18,356 bases of DNA from CAYUUP01 sp964447925 (GCA_964447925.1 CAYUUP010000025.1:1-18356); one strand, 5' to 3'; shown: positions 1-6,612, counted from the stretch's first letter. The notes: generated by a model from the sequence alone, not told the origin. Made by a program: numbers and translations.

Positions 1-55
1 TTTGGACATTCTTCTGGCCGGCATTCGTCCGGATGTGGGCGGGAAATACCTCCAT
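1..55 (-). CDS. N-terminus of a leftward gene, possibly Cas3 HD nuclease (partial)
   Basis: An ATG on the minus strand at 55 follows a good ribosome site (AAAGGGGAG, about 8 nt upstream) and opens a frame that runs off the left edge. Only 18 residues are visible: MEVFPAHIRTNAGQKNVQ. The AHIR...VQ pattern resembles the start of Cas3 / Cas3'' HD-domain proteins, where a short strand with 'AHI' is followed by a 'VQ(T/S)xxEH' segment carrying the first HD histidine. That next segment lies outside the window, so the assignment rests on 18 residues. A promoter fits upstream at 148-176. The translation start is fairly secure; the product name is a guess. Confidence 0.4.
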   Translation of the reverse strand, partial: MEVFPAHIRTNAGQKNVQ

Positions 56-147
56 TTCTGCTTTCTCCCCTTTAACCTAGGCCGTGCTGACCATGAGCGG
101 TATTCGGTGGCCCAGAATAGCCTTTATTTGCCGTCATATATAATGAT

Positions 148-176
148 ATGATAGCATACAAGACGCAGGAATGCAA
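148..176 (-). promoter_or_regulatory. Candidate sigma-A promoter for the left-edge gene
   Basis: On the minus strand a -35 TTGCAT (171-176) and a -10 TATCAT (148-153) are separated by exactly 17 nt. The -10 is 5 of 6 to consensus, the -35 only 3 of 6. Transcription would start near 141, giving a leader of about 85 nt before the ATG at 55. The region is AT-rich and other hexamer pairs are possible. Confidence 0.4.
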
Positions 177-268
177 GACGTTTCTTATAAGATTAAAGAT
201 TTGTAGAAAATAGTATTAAAAGCAGAAGGAACCGGGAACGGTTTTCAACTGCTTCTTCTTTGTTTTAG

Positions 269-442
269 GGCAGGAACAAGCGGCGGAAGGAGGTTGCGGG
301 AAATGAGAAATACAGTTATTTTACGCTCAATCAGCGCCGTGAAATTGAAAGAATGCACAGTGCAGGCGTCCACACGAAGCAATGGACAACGCCGGGGGAA
401 AGTGCTAAAAATGAAGCGAGGAAACAGGTGGGGCTGGTGTGA
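269..442 (+). pseudogene. Degraded 5' fragment of a transposase-like (IS30-type?) gene
   Basis: A stop-free plus-strand frame from 269 to a TGA at 440-442 has no in-frame start, but it encodes EKYSYFTLNQRREIERMHSA (from about 305), which looks like the first helix of IS30-type HTH domains ('LT..QR..IE.ml..G'). A strong ribosome site AAGGAGG at 288-293 precedes an ATG at 303 that is one base out of frame with this peptide, as if one base was lost just after the start codon. The frame ends about where the oppositely oriented remnant begins (428). I infer a truncated, frameshifted gene start; the family name is tentative. Confidence 0.3.
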
Positions 443-604
443 GCGATCTTCCAGGGATTGGAGCGTACCGTCATACCGTTTCATCCAACGGTAGATATAC
501 TGCCGATTTGTGCGGTATTGTATGGCCGCCTTCGTGACTCCGTGCTTCTTCGCATACAAAATTAGGGATAGCCTATACCGAGCGGTCAGTGTTATCTTAT
601 TCAT
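428..604 (-). pseudogene. Truncated transposase N-terminus (HTH, IS3/IS481-type)
   Basis: The minus-strand frame from ATG 604 begins with about 59 residues typical of the HTH region of DDE transposases: MNKITLTARYRLSLI, then KAAIQYRTNRQYIYRWMKRY and SLEDRSHQPH. In intact relatives the last motif is followed by a second HTH and an rve integrase core. Here the frame stays open to 245, but after residue 59 (about 428) it turns into unrelated, low-quality sequence that is antisense to another fragment, so the DDE core is missing. The gene is a 5' remnant and cannot make an active transposase. The upstream side (605-700) may hold the element's old left end, but no matching partner is visible. Confidence 0.7.
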
Positions 605-698
605 AAGGGTACCTGCCTTTCAGTTTTGTTTGAGCAACTGAACCTTAACGCAGATCATTCCTATTCGCTATCCTTTTTCACTTTTTTGTCACACATAT

Positions 699-729
699 TG
701 TAACACCTTCATTACAGATTGTTCACAAT
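699..729. promoter_or_regulatory. Two dyads upstream of the TRAP promoter (candidate operator)
   Basis: TGTAA-N8-TTACA occupies 699-716 and is followed at 718-729 by ATTGT-TC-ACAAT. Both arms are perfect. They end 13 nt before the -35 box of the TRAP operon promoter, where an activator or repressor could bind. The regulator is not in the window. GntR- and LysR-type regulators often control TRAP genes and bind such sites, but no family can be assigned from this alone. Confidence 0.4.
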
Positions 730-742
730 TTCGCTTTTTCCC

Positions 743-771
743 TTGACAGGCAGAACCCTCTCTGTTATAAT
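743..771 (+). promoter_or_regulatory. Sigma-A promoter of the TRAP operon
   Basis: A perfect TTGACA (743-748) is spaced 17 nt from a perfect TATAAT (766-771), predicting a start near 778. A 13-bp dyad TGTGA-ATA-TCACA (771-783) overlaps the start point, where a bound protein would block RNA polymerase. The promoter lies about 240 nt before dctQ, the first gene downstream on this strand. Confidence 0.8.
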
Positions 772-777
772 GTGAAT

Positions 778-1012
778 ATCACAATGCGGCACGTTTTTTT
801 CGTGAAAATTTTCCTTAAAAATGTCAAATCTAAACCTGAAATTGACCTTATTAAGAACGCAGGAATCCTTAATATGGATAAATATGAATAAAAGCTATGC
901 CGTTTATGTGTCTGCCATATGGCAGGTGGATCCCGCCTTTGACCGGTTCCACCGGTAGAGGATAGAAACAGGTTCGCCAACCGGCGGCCAAACAAGCAAA
1001 TGCGAAAAGGAG
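778..1012 (+). other. Long untranslated leader of the TRAP operon with palindromes
   Basis: About 235 nt separate the predicted start from the dctQ ribosome site and no convincing gene lies there. Visible structure: a perfect 14-bp palindrome CTGCCATATGGCAG (912-925); ACCGGT repeated at 942-947 and 951-956, able to form a tight hairpin; GGTGGA (925-930), which can pair with TCCACC (948-953) and so compete with that hairpin; and a small CGCC/GGCG hairpin (975-986). There is no U-run after any of these, so this is not a plain terminator. It could be a structured 5' UTR or a set of operators; I do not recognise a known riboswitch. Confidence 0.4.
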
Positions 1013-1020
1013 AGATGATT

Positions 1021-1584
1021 ATGCCACTTCAAGACCAAGTGCTGCCTGGTGTCTTGGGAAAGGTCGATGCTATGATTGTCAAGATTGTCCGATGGATATC
1101 CTATCTGTCTGCAATCTGTGTTGCGCTTATCATGGTAATTGCCTTTTTTGATGCTTTGGGTTCCAAAATCCTGAAGGTTGGTATACCCGGCGCCTATGAG
1201 ATCATTCAATATACCCATGTTCCCTTGGTATTCCTGGCCACAGGCTTTGTGACGCTGGATCGGGGCCAGACTACCATTGACCTGCTCTGCTCCAAGTTCC
1301 CTTCCGTGGTTCAAAAAATCTGCACCATTTTCAGTTTCCTGCTGGGCGCTTTCATCAGCTCCTTTGTGGCAATCCGGGCGCTGTATCAGATGCAGAGCGA
1401 TTTGTCCGTACATAAATTGTCCTCTGTCACGGGATTTGGCTTCCCTCTGGCCCCCTTTGATTTTATCCTGGCTTTTGGCTTCTTCCTCATTGCTGTCTGC
1501 TTCCTCTGGAGCATCGTTCGGGTGATGGCCCCAAAGGTAGACATTGAGCCGGAGAAAAAAGCGGAAGGAGGTGGGGAGCTGTGA
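1021..1584 (+). CDS. dctQ: TRAP transporter small membrane subunit (DctQ)
   Basis: This 187-residue protein is the small integral-membrane subunit of a tripartite ATP-independent periplasmic (TRAP) transporter, which uses an ion gradient to import a ligand delivered by a binding protein. Four hydrophobic segments are seen, around residues 25-47, 62-80, 98-118 and 143-168, the DctQ layout, with a charged C-terminus ending EKKAEGGGEL. I chose ATG 1021 because AAGGAG (1007-1012) sits 8 nt before it; the in-frame ATG at 1000 has no ribosome site in front and the one at 1015 is only 2 nt from the site. The stop overlaps the start of dctM by four bases (GTGA), so the two are translationally coupled. 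The family call is secure; the substrate cannot be read from this subunit. Confidence 0.88.
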   Translation: MPLQDQVLPGVLGKVDAMIVKIVRWISYLSAICVALIMVIAFFDALGSKILKVGIPGAYEIIQYTHVPLVFLATGFVTLDRGQTTIDLLCSKFPSVVQKICTIFSFLLGAFISSFVAIRALYQMQSDLSVHKLSSVTGFGFPLAPFDFILAFGFFLIAVCFLWSIVRVMAPKVDIEPEKKAEGGGEL

Positions 1585-2906
1585 GTGCATCCATGATCGG
1601 CATTATTGTATTCTTTATCATGCTGGCGCTGGTCTTCATCGGCTGCCCCGTCTTCGTCTCTCTGCTCAGCGCCTCCTTCCTCGGTTTTATCTGGATTAAC
1701 GGCGGAAACATGGCCATGCTGGTTAGTAAATTTACCGTCACGCCAATCAATCTGGCATCCAGCTATACCTATGCCGTGCTGCCTATGTTTATGGTTGTAG
1801 GTGCATTGGCGGGAGAAACCGGCATCGCCGGCGGTGCTTTCAAAGCTATGCACACTTGGCTGGGCCGTATTCGTGGTGGCCTGCTCTATACTGTTATCGC
1901 CGCCAATGCCATTTTCGGCGCCTGCTCCGGCTCCTCAGTGGCGGGCAACATCGTCTTCGGCCGGCTGTCCCTGCCTGAACTGGATTCCCATGGCTATAAG
2001 CGGAAGTGGTCCCTGGGCTGCATCACCGCCTCTGGCGCACTGTCCTGCCTGATTCCCCCCTCCATGGCCATCATCATGTACTGCATGATTGTGCCGGATA
2101 CCCTCAGTGTGGGTACTGCCCTGATGTGCGGCATCGGCCCCGGCCTGCTGGTGGCCGTTATGCTGGCCCTGACAGTTGTGGTCATCAGCTTTATTGATAA
2201 GGGCAGCATCCCCGCCGGCGGCGGACCCAAGATACCCATAAAGGAGAAGCTGAAGACCCTGACGCTGCTGATTCCCATCTTGTGTCTCTTTGGTATCATT
2301 ATCGGCGGCACTTTTCTGGGCTATTTCACCGCCACAGTGGGCGGCGCCATCGGTGCCATGGCTGTCACCATCTATGCTCTGGTACGTCGAATCCCCATCA
2401 AGCGGATTGCCTGGAACCTGTGGGACGCTGCCTGTATGGAAGCTGGCGTATTCCCCATTATCATCTCCGGTCAGCTCTTTGGTTCCTTTATTTCTGCCTC
2501 CCGGCTGGCCAATATGCTGTCTGAAGCCATTGCCAAAGTCAATGCGCCTCCCTTCTTCATTTTCTGCCTGGTATTCCTGCTGTACATCTTCTGTGGCTGT
2601 GTCATGGACGTGGTTTCCGCCATTATCATTACCGTCCCCGTGGTCTATCCCATCCTGACCGGGCTGGGCTATAACGGATATGTCCTTGTGGTGGTGCTGG
2701 TCTTTGTCTGCGAGATTGCCGGCTTGACACCGCCTATCGGCATGAATGTCTTTGCTACCTCCAACGCCCTGCGTATTAACTCGTCTGAGATTTTTGCCGG
2801 TGTGCTGCCCTATTTCATCTGCGATGTGGTCTGTGTACTGATTATTATCAACGTCCCTGCAATCGCTCTTGGCATCCCCACTCTGCTGGGGACTCTTGCG
2901 GCATAG
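1581..2906 (+). CDS. dctM: TRAP transporter large permease subunit (DctM)
   Basis: A 441-residue very hydrophobic protein with about 11-12 membrane segments, the usual size and layout of DctM, the ion-coupled transport subunit of TRAP systems. Family hallmarks are visible: the FGACSGSSVAGNIVFG segment near residue 115 (usually 'GaxSGSSvA...'), a GALSCLIPPSMAIIMY segment near 155, and the C-terminal GLTPPIGMNVFATS near 380 with its conserved PP-G-N pattern. The start is GTG 1581, preceded by GGAGGTGGGG and overlapping the dctQ stop. It is followed after 42 nt by an esterase gene and then by the binding-protein gene, so all three TRAP subunits are present. Substrate unknown. Confidence 0.92.
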   Translation: MSASMIGIIVFFIMLALVFIGCPVFVSLLSASFLGFIWINGGNMAMLVSKFTVTPINLASSYTYAVLPMFMVVGALAGETGIAGGAFKAMHTWLGRIRGGLLYTVIAANAIFGACSGSSVAGNIVFGRLSLPELDSHGYKRKWSLGCITASGALSCLIPPSMAIIMYCMIVPDTLSVGTALMCGIGPGLLVAVMLALTVVVISFIDKGSIPAGGGPKIPIKEKLKTLTLLIPILCLFGIIIGGTFLGYFTATVGGAIGAMAVTIYALVRRIPIKRIAWNLWDAACMEAGVFPIIISGQLFGSFISASRLANMLSEAIAKVNAPPFFIFCLVFLLYIFCGCVMDVVSAIIITVPVVYPILTGLGYNGYVLVVVLVFVCEIAGLTPPIGMNVFATSNALRINSSEIFAGVLPYFICDVVCVLIIINVPAIALGIPTLLGTLAA

Positions 2907-2948
2907 TCTGGTGACATTGACAGTCCCCTTGGGAAAGGAGCAATTTAG

Positions 2949-3806
2949 TTGTTAAGTCAGGAATATCTTAAATTCAGAGAGGCCTTTGACAGGCTGCCGC
3001 CCCCCGGCTCCCTGGGGCCGGATGACACCCCCCCGGAGGGCGTGTTCCTCTTTGGACTGTCCACCCCAATTCCCAATGGGGTGGAGTTGGAGGAAGATCA
3101 GTTGGCTGGTGTCCCTGTGACTTGGGCCAGGCCACAGGGCGCCCCAAAGGATAAACTCCTGCTATATTATCACGGCGGCGGCTTCCAGCCTGTTCCCCAG
3201 GGGAAATACACCAAATTTCCTTTTGTGGCTGAGTTGGCCTCTCGCTCCGGCCTGAACTGCGTTGCGCCGGACTACCGGCTGACCCCGGAGGTTCATTTCC
3301 CTGTCCCGCAGCACGAGTGCTTTGATGTCTACAAGGCATTGCTGGACATGGGTTATCAGTCCACGGATATCGGCGTAATTGGCGAATCCGCCGGAGGACA
3401 TCTGACCCTTACCCTATGGCAGCTGTGTAAGCTCTATGGCATCGACAAGCCCGGGGCGCTGGCCGCCCTCTCTCCCGCAACCGATTTGTCCGACACGGAG
3501 GCCATCGTGGGGCGCAATTTGGCCCCCACCGAAGACCTGACCGCACCTCTGATTTCCCCCCGCTACGGCGATTATCGTGGCCTGAAAAAGATCTTTATTC
3601 AGTATGGCACCACCGATTTGGACGCCATGTTGGGGGAGCCAGGCCGGGCAATGATGGCCGATATGCGGCAGCAGGGGGTAGAGGTAGTCTATGACGAGTG
3701 GACCGGTCTGGGACACGCCTTTGCCACCGATGTGGGTCTATATCCTGAGGCGGACGAGGCCTGTCAGCGTGCCATCGACTATCTGAAAGCCGAAATTGGT
3801 GCGTAA
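2949..3806 (+). CDS. HSL-family alpha/beta-hydrolase (carboxylesterase)
   Basis: A 285-residue hydrolase of the hormone-sensitive-lipase group (bacterial esterase family IV), which cleaves carboxylic esters. The HGGGF oxyanion motif is at residues 75-79, a DYRLTPE segment at 108-114, the nucleophile Ser147 in GESAGG (145-150), a likely catalytic Asp at 223 or 225 (TTDLDAM) and His256 in GLGHAF. There is no signal peptide, so it should act in the cytoplasm. The start is TTG 2949: AAGGAG lies 8 nt upstream and no ATG fits. It sits between dctM and dctP with short gaps, so it is very probably co-transcribed and may act on what the transporter brings in. That link is inference; the enzyme class is well supported. 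Confidence 0.9.
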   Translation: MLSQEYLKFREAFDRLPPPGSLGPDDTPPEGVFLFGLSTPIPNGVELEEDQLAGVPVTWARPQGAPKDKLLLYYHGGGFQPVPQGKYTKFPFVAELASRSGLNCVAPDYRLTPEVHFPVPQHECFDVYKALLDMGYQSTDIGVIGESAGGHLTLTLWQLCKLYGIDKPGALAALSPATDLSDTEAIVGRNLAPTEDLTAPLISPRYGDYRGLKKIFIQYGTTDLDAMLGEPGRAMMADMRQQGVEVVYDEWTGLGHAFATDVGLYPEADEACQRAIDYLKAEIGA

Positions 3807-3889
3807 TCCATCTGTTTGTGACGTGGAAACACGCTGCAATATGTCCCTATCCACCAACTTCACAAAAATTTAAGGAGGATTTATCTACA

Positions 3890-4993
3890 ATGAAGTTGAA
3901 GAAACTCTTTGCACTGCTGCTGGCCCTGGCAATGGTTCTTGCTCTGACGGCCTGCGGCGGCAACAATTCCAACGATGGCGATTCCAACGACACCGAAAAT
4001 GGGACCGCAACGACTGAGATTGACCCCCTGACCATCACCTTCACCACTACCTATCAGGAAACTGAGACTGGTGGTCTGCAGGTCGCTGATTTTGCAAATT
4101 ACATCGAAGAGGCTTCCGGCGGCGCCATGAAAGTTGAAGTATGGTATGGCGGCACTGTGTACAGCGACACCGAGGTCCTGGGCGCTATGGAGAGCGGCGC
4201 TGTCAACATGACCCTGTTTGCTCACTCCGCATTCACTGAGACTCTGTACTATCTGGGTTTCCCCACCTTTGGTACCGGCGGCATTGAGGAAACCCTGGAC
4301 TTCTTTGACTATGTCATCTTTGAGAATGAGGAGACTGCGTCCCTGATTGCCAGCCAGCTGGCAGATCACGACATGATTTTCCTGTCCACTCTGGCTGGCG
4401 GCGCCAACGCCCTCTGCGCCAAGTATGAGTTTACTGATCTGGATAGTCTGGTTTCCGGCTGCGGTGCTTTCGCCAACTTTGACGCTGCTATCTGGGAGTA
4501 TCTGGGCTTCAATGTCACCGCTCTTACTGTACCCGACATCTACAACGCTCTGGACACCGGCCTGGCTGACGCCACTGAGATGGGTCTGTCCCCCATGGTT
4601 TCCCTGACCTGGTATGAAGTTGCCCCCTACTGGGCTCTGGACGGCACCTACTCCGCCGGTAACTTCGTCACTGCTAACCTGACCTGGTGGAATGGCCTGA
4701 CTGATGCTCAGCGTAAGATCATCGAGGATGCCGCAGCCTATCTGGAGGAACAGTCTATCTCCGTCTATGCCGATGCTACCGAAAGTGATATCGCCACCGT
4801 TGAGGATGCCACTGGCAACAAGTTTGTGACCTTCTCTGATGAGGACTATGCCAGGATCTGGGAGGCCTGCTTCGAGGCCAAGGCTGATGCCGCTATGACT
4901 GTTGCCAAGAATAACAACGATGTTGACAACATGGTCACCATCCTGGAGGCTGCTGCTAAGGCCACCAATTACGATTGGACCTATGAGGGTTGA
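3890..4993 (+). CDS. dctP: TRAP solute-binding lipoprotein (DctP family)
   Basis: A 367-residue binding protein anchored as a lipoprotein: a short basic start, a hydrophobic stretch and a lipobox LTAC with Cys22, followed by an Asn/Asp/Ser-rich linker. The mature part has the DctP pattern, including a region near 84-104 (VWYGGTVYSDTEVLGAMESG) equivalent to the usual 'vfp.gqLG...e.leal..G', and a later LTVPDIYNALDTGLADATE. ATG 3890 is chosen for the AAGGAGG at 3872-3878 and the signal peptide. It is unusual in lacking the canonical ligand-binding arginine: the usual 'LKiR' stretch reads DSLVSGCGAF (185-194), and the only arginines, 275 and 322, lie near the C-terminus. The ligand may therefore not be a simple carboxylate. 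Last gene of the operon. Confidence 0.9.
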   Translation: MKLKKLFALLLALAMVLALTACGGNNSNDGDSNDTENGTATTEIDPLTITFTTTYQETETGGLQVADFANYIEEASGGAMKVEVWYGGTVYSDTEVLGAMESGAVNMTLFAHSAFTETLYYLGFPTFGTGGIEETLDFFDYVIFENEETASLIASQLADHDMIFLSTLAGGANALCAKYEFTDLDSLVSGCGAFANFDAAIWEYLGFNVTALTVPDIYNALDTGLADATEMGLSPMVSLTWYEVAPYWALDGTYSAGNFVTANLTWWNGLTDAQRKIIEDAAAYLEEQSISVYADATESDIATVEDATGNKFVTFSDEDYARIWEACFEAKADAAMTVAKNNNDVDNMVTILEAAAKATNYDWTYEG

Positions 4994-5025
4994 GGCCCTG
5001 CTGCTGACTGCGCAGCTTTACAGCT

Positions 5026-5062
5026 AAAAAAAGAGGAGGGACAGCGCGGAGCGCTGTCCCTC
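5026..5062 (-). terminator. Intrinsic terminator for the leftward zinc-ribbon gene
   Basis: A perfect 12-bp stem (5036-5047 with 5051-5062) has a 3-nt loop. On the minus strand it is followed by CTCTTTTTTTAG, the U-tract of an intrinsic terminator; on the plus strand there is no U-tract. It therefore serves the leftward gene ending at 5368, leaving it a 3' UTR of about 300 nt. Confidence 0.7.
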
Positions 5063-5086
5063 AGCTTGTCAAAAAGTCCGGCAAAA

Positions 5087-5128
5087 GGGAGAGCCTGTAT
5101 AAAGAAGCAGGTTCTCCCTTCGTTTTGT
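5087..5128 (+). terminator. Intrinsic terminator of the TRAP operon
   Basis: GGGAGAGCCTG (5087-5097) pairs over 11 bp, with one G-U, with CAGGTTCTCCC (5108-5118), leaving a 10-nt loop. TTCGTTTTGT follows as U-rich tail. It lies about 95 nt after the dctP stop and just beyond the stem that terminates the opposing gene. Confidence 0.7.
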
Positions 5129-5186
5129 ACTTAGCCGGAATGATTGAGATTGTAGGCAGAAGTAATTTATCTGGAGGAGTACACAG

Positions 5187-5312
5187 TGAAAAACGCAATA
5201 TATAATGAGAAGAACGAATTACTACGGGATCACCGCAGCTTCTTTTCCTGAAGAAATTAACAAGTTCCCTATAAAATTTTGCACTTTAGCTGTTACAGAT
5301 GATGTAGGATAA
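5187..5312 (+). other. Small ORF pair, possibly a decayed gene remnant
   Basis: A strong ribosome site GGAGGAG (5173-5179) precedes GTG 5186, which opens a 21-codon frame beginning MKNAIYNEKNELL. From 5205 an overlapping frame reads MRRTNYYGITAASFPEE and onward, 35 codons to TAA 5312. Joining the two with a frameshift gives something loosely like the start of TnpV-type transposon accessory proteins (YNEKNGL...YY...LPEE). The match is weak and the sequence may be non-coding. Nothing else is visible between the terminators and the zinc-ribbon stop at 5368. Confidence 0.2.
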
Positions 5313-5367
5313 AATTTTCTGCACACAAAAGCTGGAGCCGGAAAATAACCAAATTCCCAATACGCGA

Positions 5368-6156
5368 TTATCTCTGCCTTGCCCCGCATTCGGTGCAGAA
5401 GATAGCACCCGCTTCCAGGGGACTTCCGCAGTTGATGCAGAAAGCCGACTGGGATTGGTTAGGATTCTCTGTTGCCTGCTTTACAGGCGCACCGCACTTC
5501 GTACAAAAAGCGGCGTCCTTTTCCAGGTCGTTTCCGCAGACGGCGCACCGCAGTGCAGGCGCTTCCGGGCTGGCATCCGGCACATCGGCAAGGGGTTCTG
5601 CGATCTCCGGTTTGACTTCAATTTCAGCGGGCTCATCGATGTCCGCAGGGCTTGGCGTTGACGGTTCCTCCGCGCTAGGCTCGGTGACAGATCCTTCGTC
5701 CTCCAACTGCTGGGGCATCTCCCCGAACATGGGACTGCCGCAGTTCATGCAGAATCGCATATCCGCCTGCTGTATGGCGCCGCAGCACTTGCAACGGGCC
5801 TGCCCGACTGGGATATCTGTGATCGGATGCTCCATTTCCTGGCCGCAGAAGCAGCAGAAGAATGCCTTTTCCGGTACTTCTGCGCCGCATTTTTCACAGA
5901 GCGCGACCCCTTTCAGCGCCAGTAGTTTCCTGTGTAGACTATGCTTGGCCTCTTCTGCCTCCAGAACTGCCCGGGCATAGGGGGAAACCGCTTCCTCATA
6001 GTCCATCGGATGTGTCTCCATATATGCCTTCCCCAACAGAAGATAGCTCTCATCCAGTTTGGCATCCGCCTCTGCCATTAACGTCTGGATGCGTGATTCG
6101 TTCTCACGCTGCTCGGCAGTGCTATTCTGTGTCTCCATTACATCATATGCGGACAT
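5368..6156 (-). CDS. Protein with four zinc ribbons
   Basis: This 262-residue protein of unknown role starts at ATG 6156 behind AAGGAGGAG. Residues 1-85 are charged and helical (TLMAEADAKLDESYLLLGKA), possibly TPR-like or coiled coil. Four double-CxxC zinc ribbons follow: Cys87/90/101-102/104, Cys122/125/136/139, Cys204/207/218/221 and Cys240/243/254/257, each in the CxxCG...FCxxCG pattern. An acidic Pro/Glu/Ser-rich linker (about 150-200) separates the first pair from the second. There is no signal peptide or membrane segment, so it is probably a cytoplasmic scaffold or nucleic-acid/protein-binding factor. It is a single-gene unit, converging on the TRAP operon, with a promoter carrying two palindromes. 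The zinc-ribbon call is firm; the function is unknown. Confidence 0.8.
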   Translation of the reverse strand: MSAYDVMETQNSTAEQRENESRIQTLMAEADAKLDESYLLLGKAYMETHPMDYEEAVSPYARAVLEAEEAKHSLHRKLLALKGVALCEKCGAEVPEKAFFCCFCGQEMEHPITDIPVGQARCKCCGAIQQADMRFCMNCGSPMFGEMPQQLEDEGSVTEPSAEEPSTPSPADIDEPAEIEVKPEIAEPLADVPDASPEAPALRCAVCGNDLEKDAAFCTKCGAPVKQATENPNQSQSAFCINCGSPLEAGAIFCTECGARQR

Positions 6157-6222
6157 TTCTGCTCCTCCTTAGAATGAATCGTTTTCAAACAGGTTCGCAG
6201 GCACATGGATCGTTTTCGAGTT

Positions 6223-6238
6223 TGCTGACCGGTCAGCA
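6223..6238. promoter_or_regulatory. 16-bp perfect palindrome, TetR-style operator
   Basis: TGCTGACCGGTCAGCA is a perfect 16-bp palindrome with a TGACCGGTCA core, a layout common among TetR-family operators. It lies about 25-40 nt downstream of the predicted transcription start of the zinc-ribbon gene, where a bound repressor would act as a roadblock. No TetR-like gene is present in the window. Confidence 0.5.
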
Positions 6239-6254
6239 TTGCACTCATTTTGTA

Positions 6255-6299
6255 CCTGTGGGTTAAGATTATCTTACCACAGGAAGGAGTCCTTTTCAA
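6255..6299 (-). promoter_or_regulatory. Promoter of the zinc-ribbon gene with an overlapping near-palindrome
   Basis: On the minus strand TTGAAA (6294-6299) and TAAGAT (6271-6276) are spaced 17 nt; the start would be near 6264. A 29-nt near-palindrome (6255-6283) covers the -10 and the start: CCTGTGG pairs with CCACAGG and TAAGAT with ATCTTA about a single central T, with two extra bases in one arm. As DNA this is a plausible operator; as RNA it would be a strong hairpin. Together with the palindrome at 6223-6238 it suggests two-layer control. Confidence 0.5.
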
Positions 6300-6600
6300 G
6301 AGGAAATCAATGCTGCCAGGTAAAAATTTATGGGTACTGAGACACGGTAAGACTCTGAGGCGTACAGCCGCAGGAATACGACCGATTGGGCGCGCATAGG
6401 AAAATTGCGAGACACACTTTAATCCACCCCGTGCGGCGGATGACTCACACAGGGAAAAAGAATTTCTTGCGCACCGTATCGTCCCATGGGGAGCAAACCC
6501 GCCAGGCAGTTCTCTGGCGGCAAAGGGCACCATGGTGCCATAACTGATCGCATACGCAATCATGATCCGGCCAGCCGATGCATAGGCTGATTTTATATAG
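6300..6600. other. Spacer without a recognised gene, two dyads
   Basis: No frame on either strand has a credible start with a ribosome site and a recognisable product; the leftward open frame across here is probably chance. Two structures stand out: CCGCCAG (6499-6505) pairing with CTGGCGG (6514-6520) around 8 nt, and a perfect 14-bp palindrome GGCACCATGGTGCC (6526-6539). They lie 70-115 nt before ylbJ and may be its operator or leader. I found no convincing promoter for ylbJ. Confidence 0.35.
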
Positions 6601-6612
6601 GGAGGGATGGCC

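Noticed and set aside
904..1590. 228-codon leftward open frame
   Set aside because: It is antisense to dctQ, has no ribosome site or recognisable domain, and is a by-product of the coding bias of dctQ.
5186..5312. Considered as a functional small gene
   Set aside because: Two short overlapping frames, neither with a convincing homologue, and the position is inside another transcript's 3' UTR; kept only as a weak remnant.
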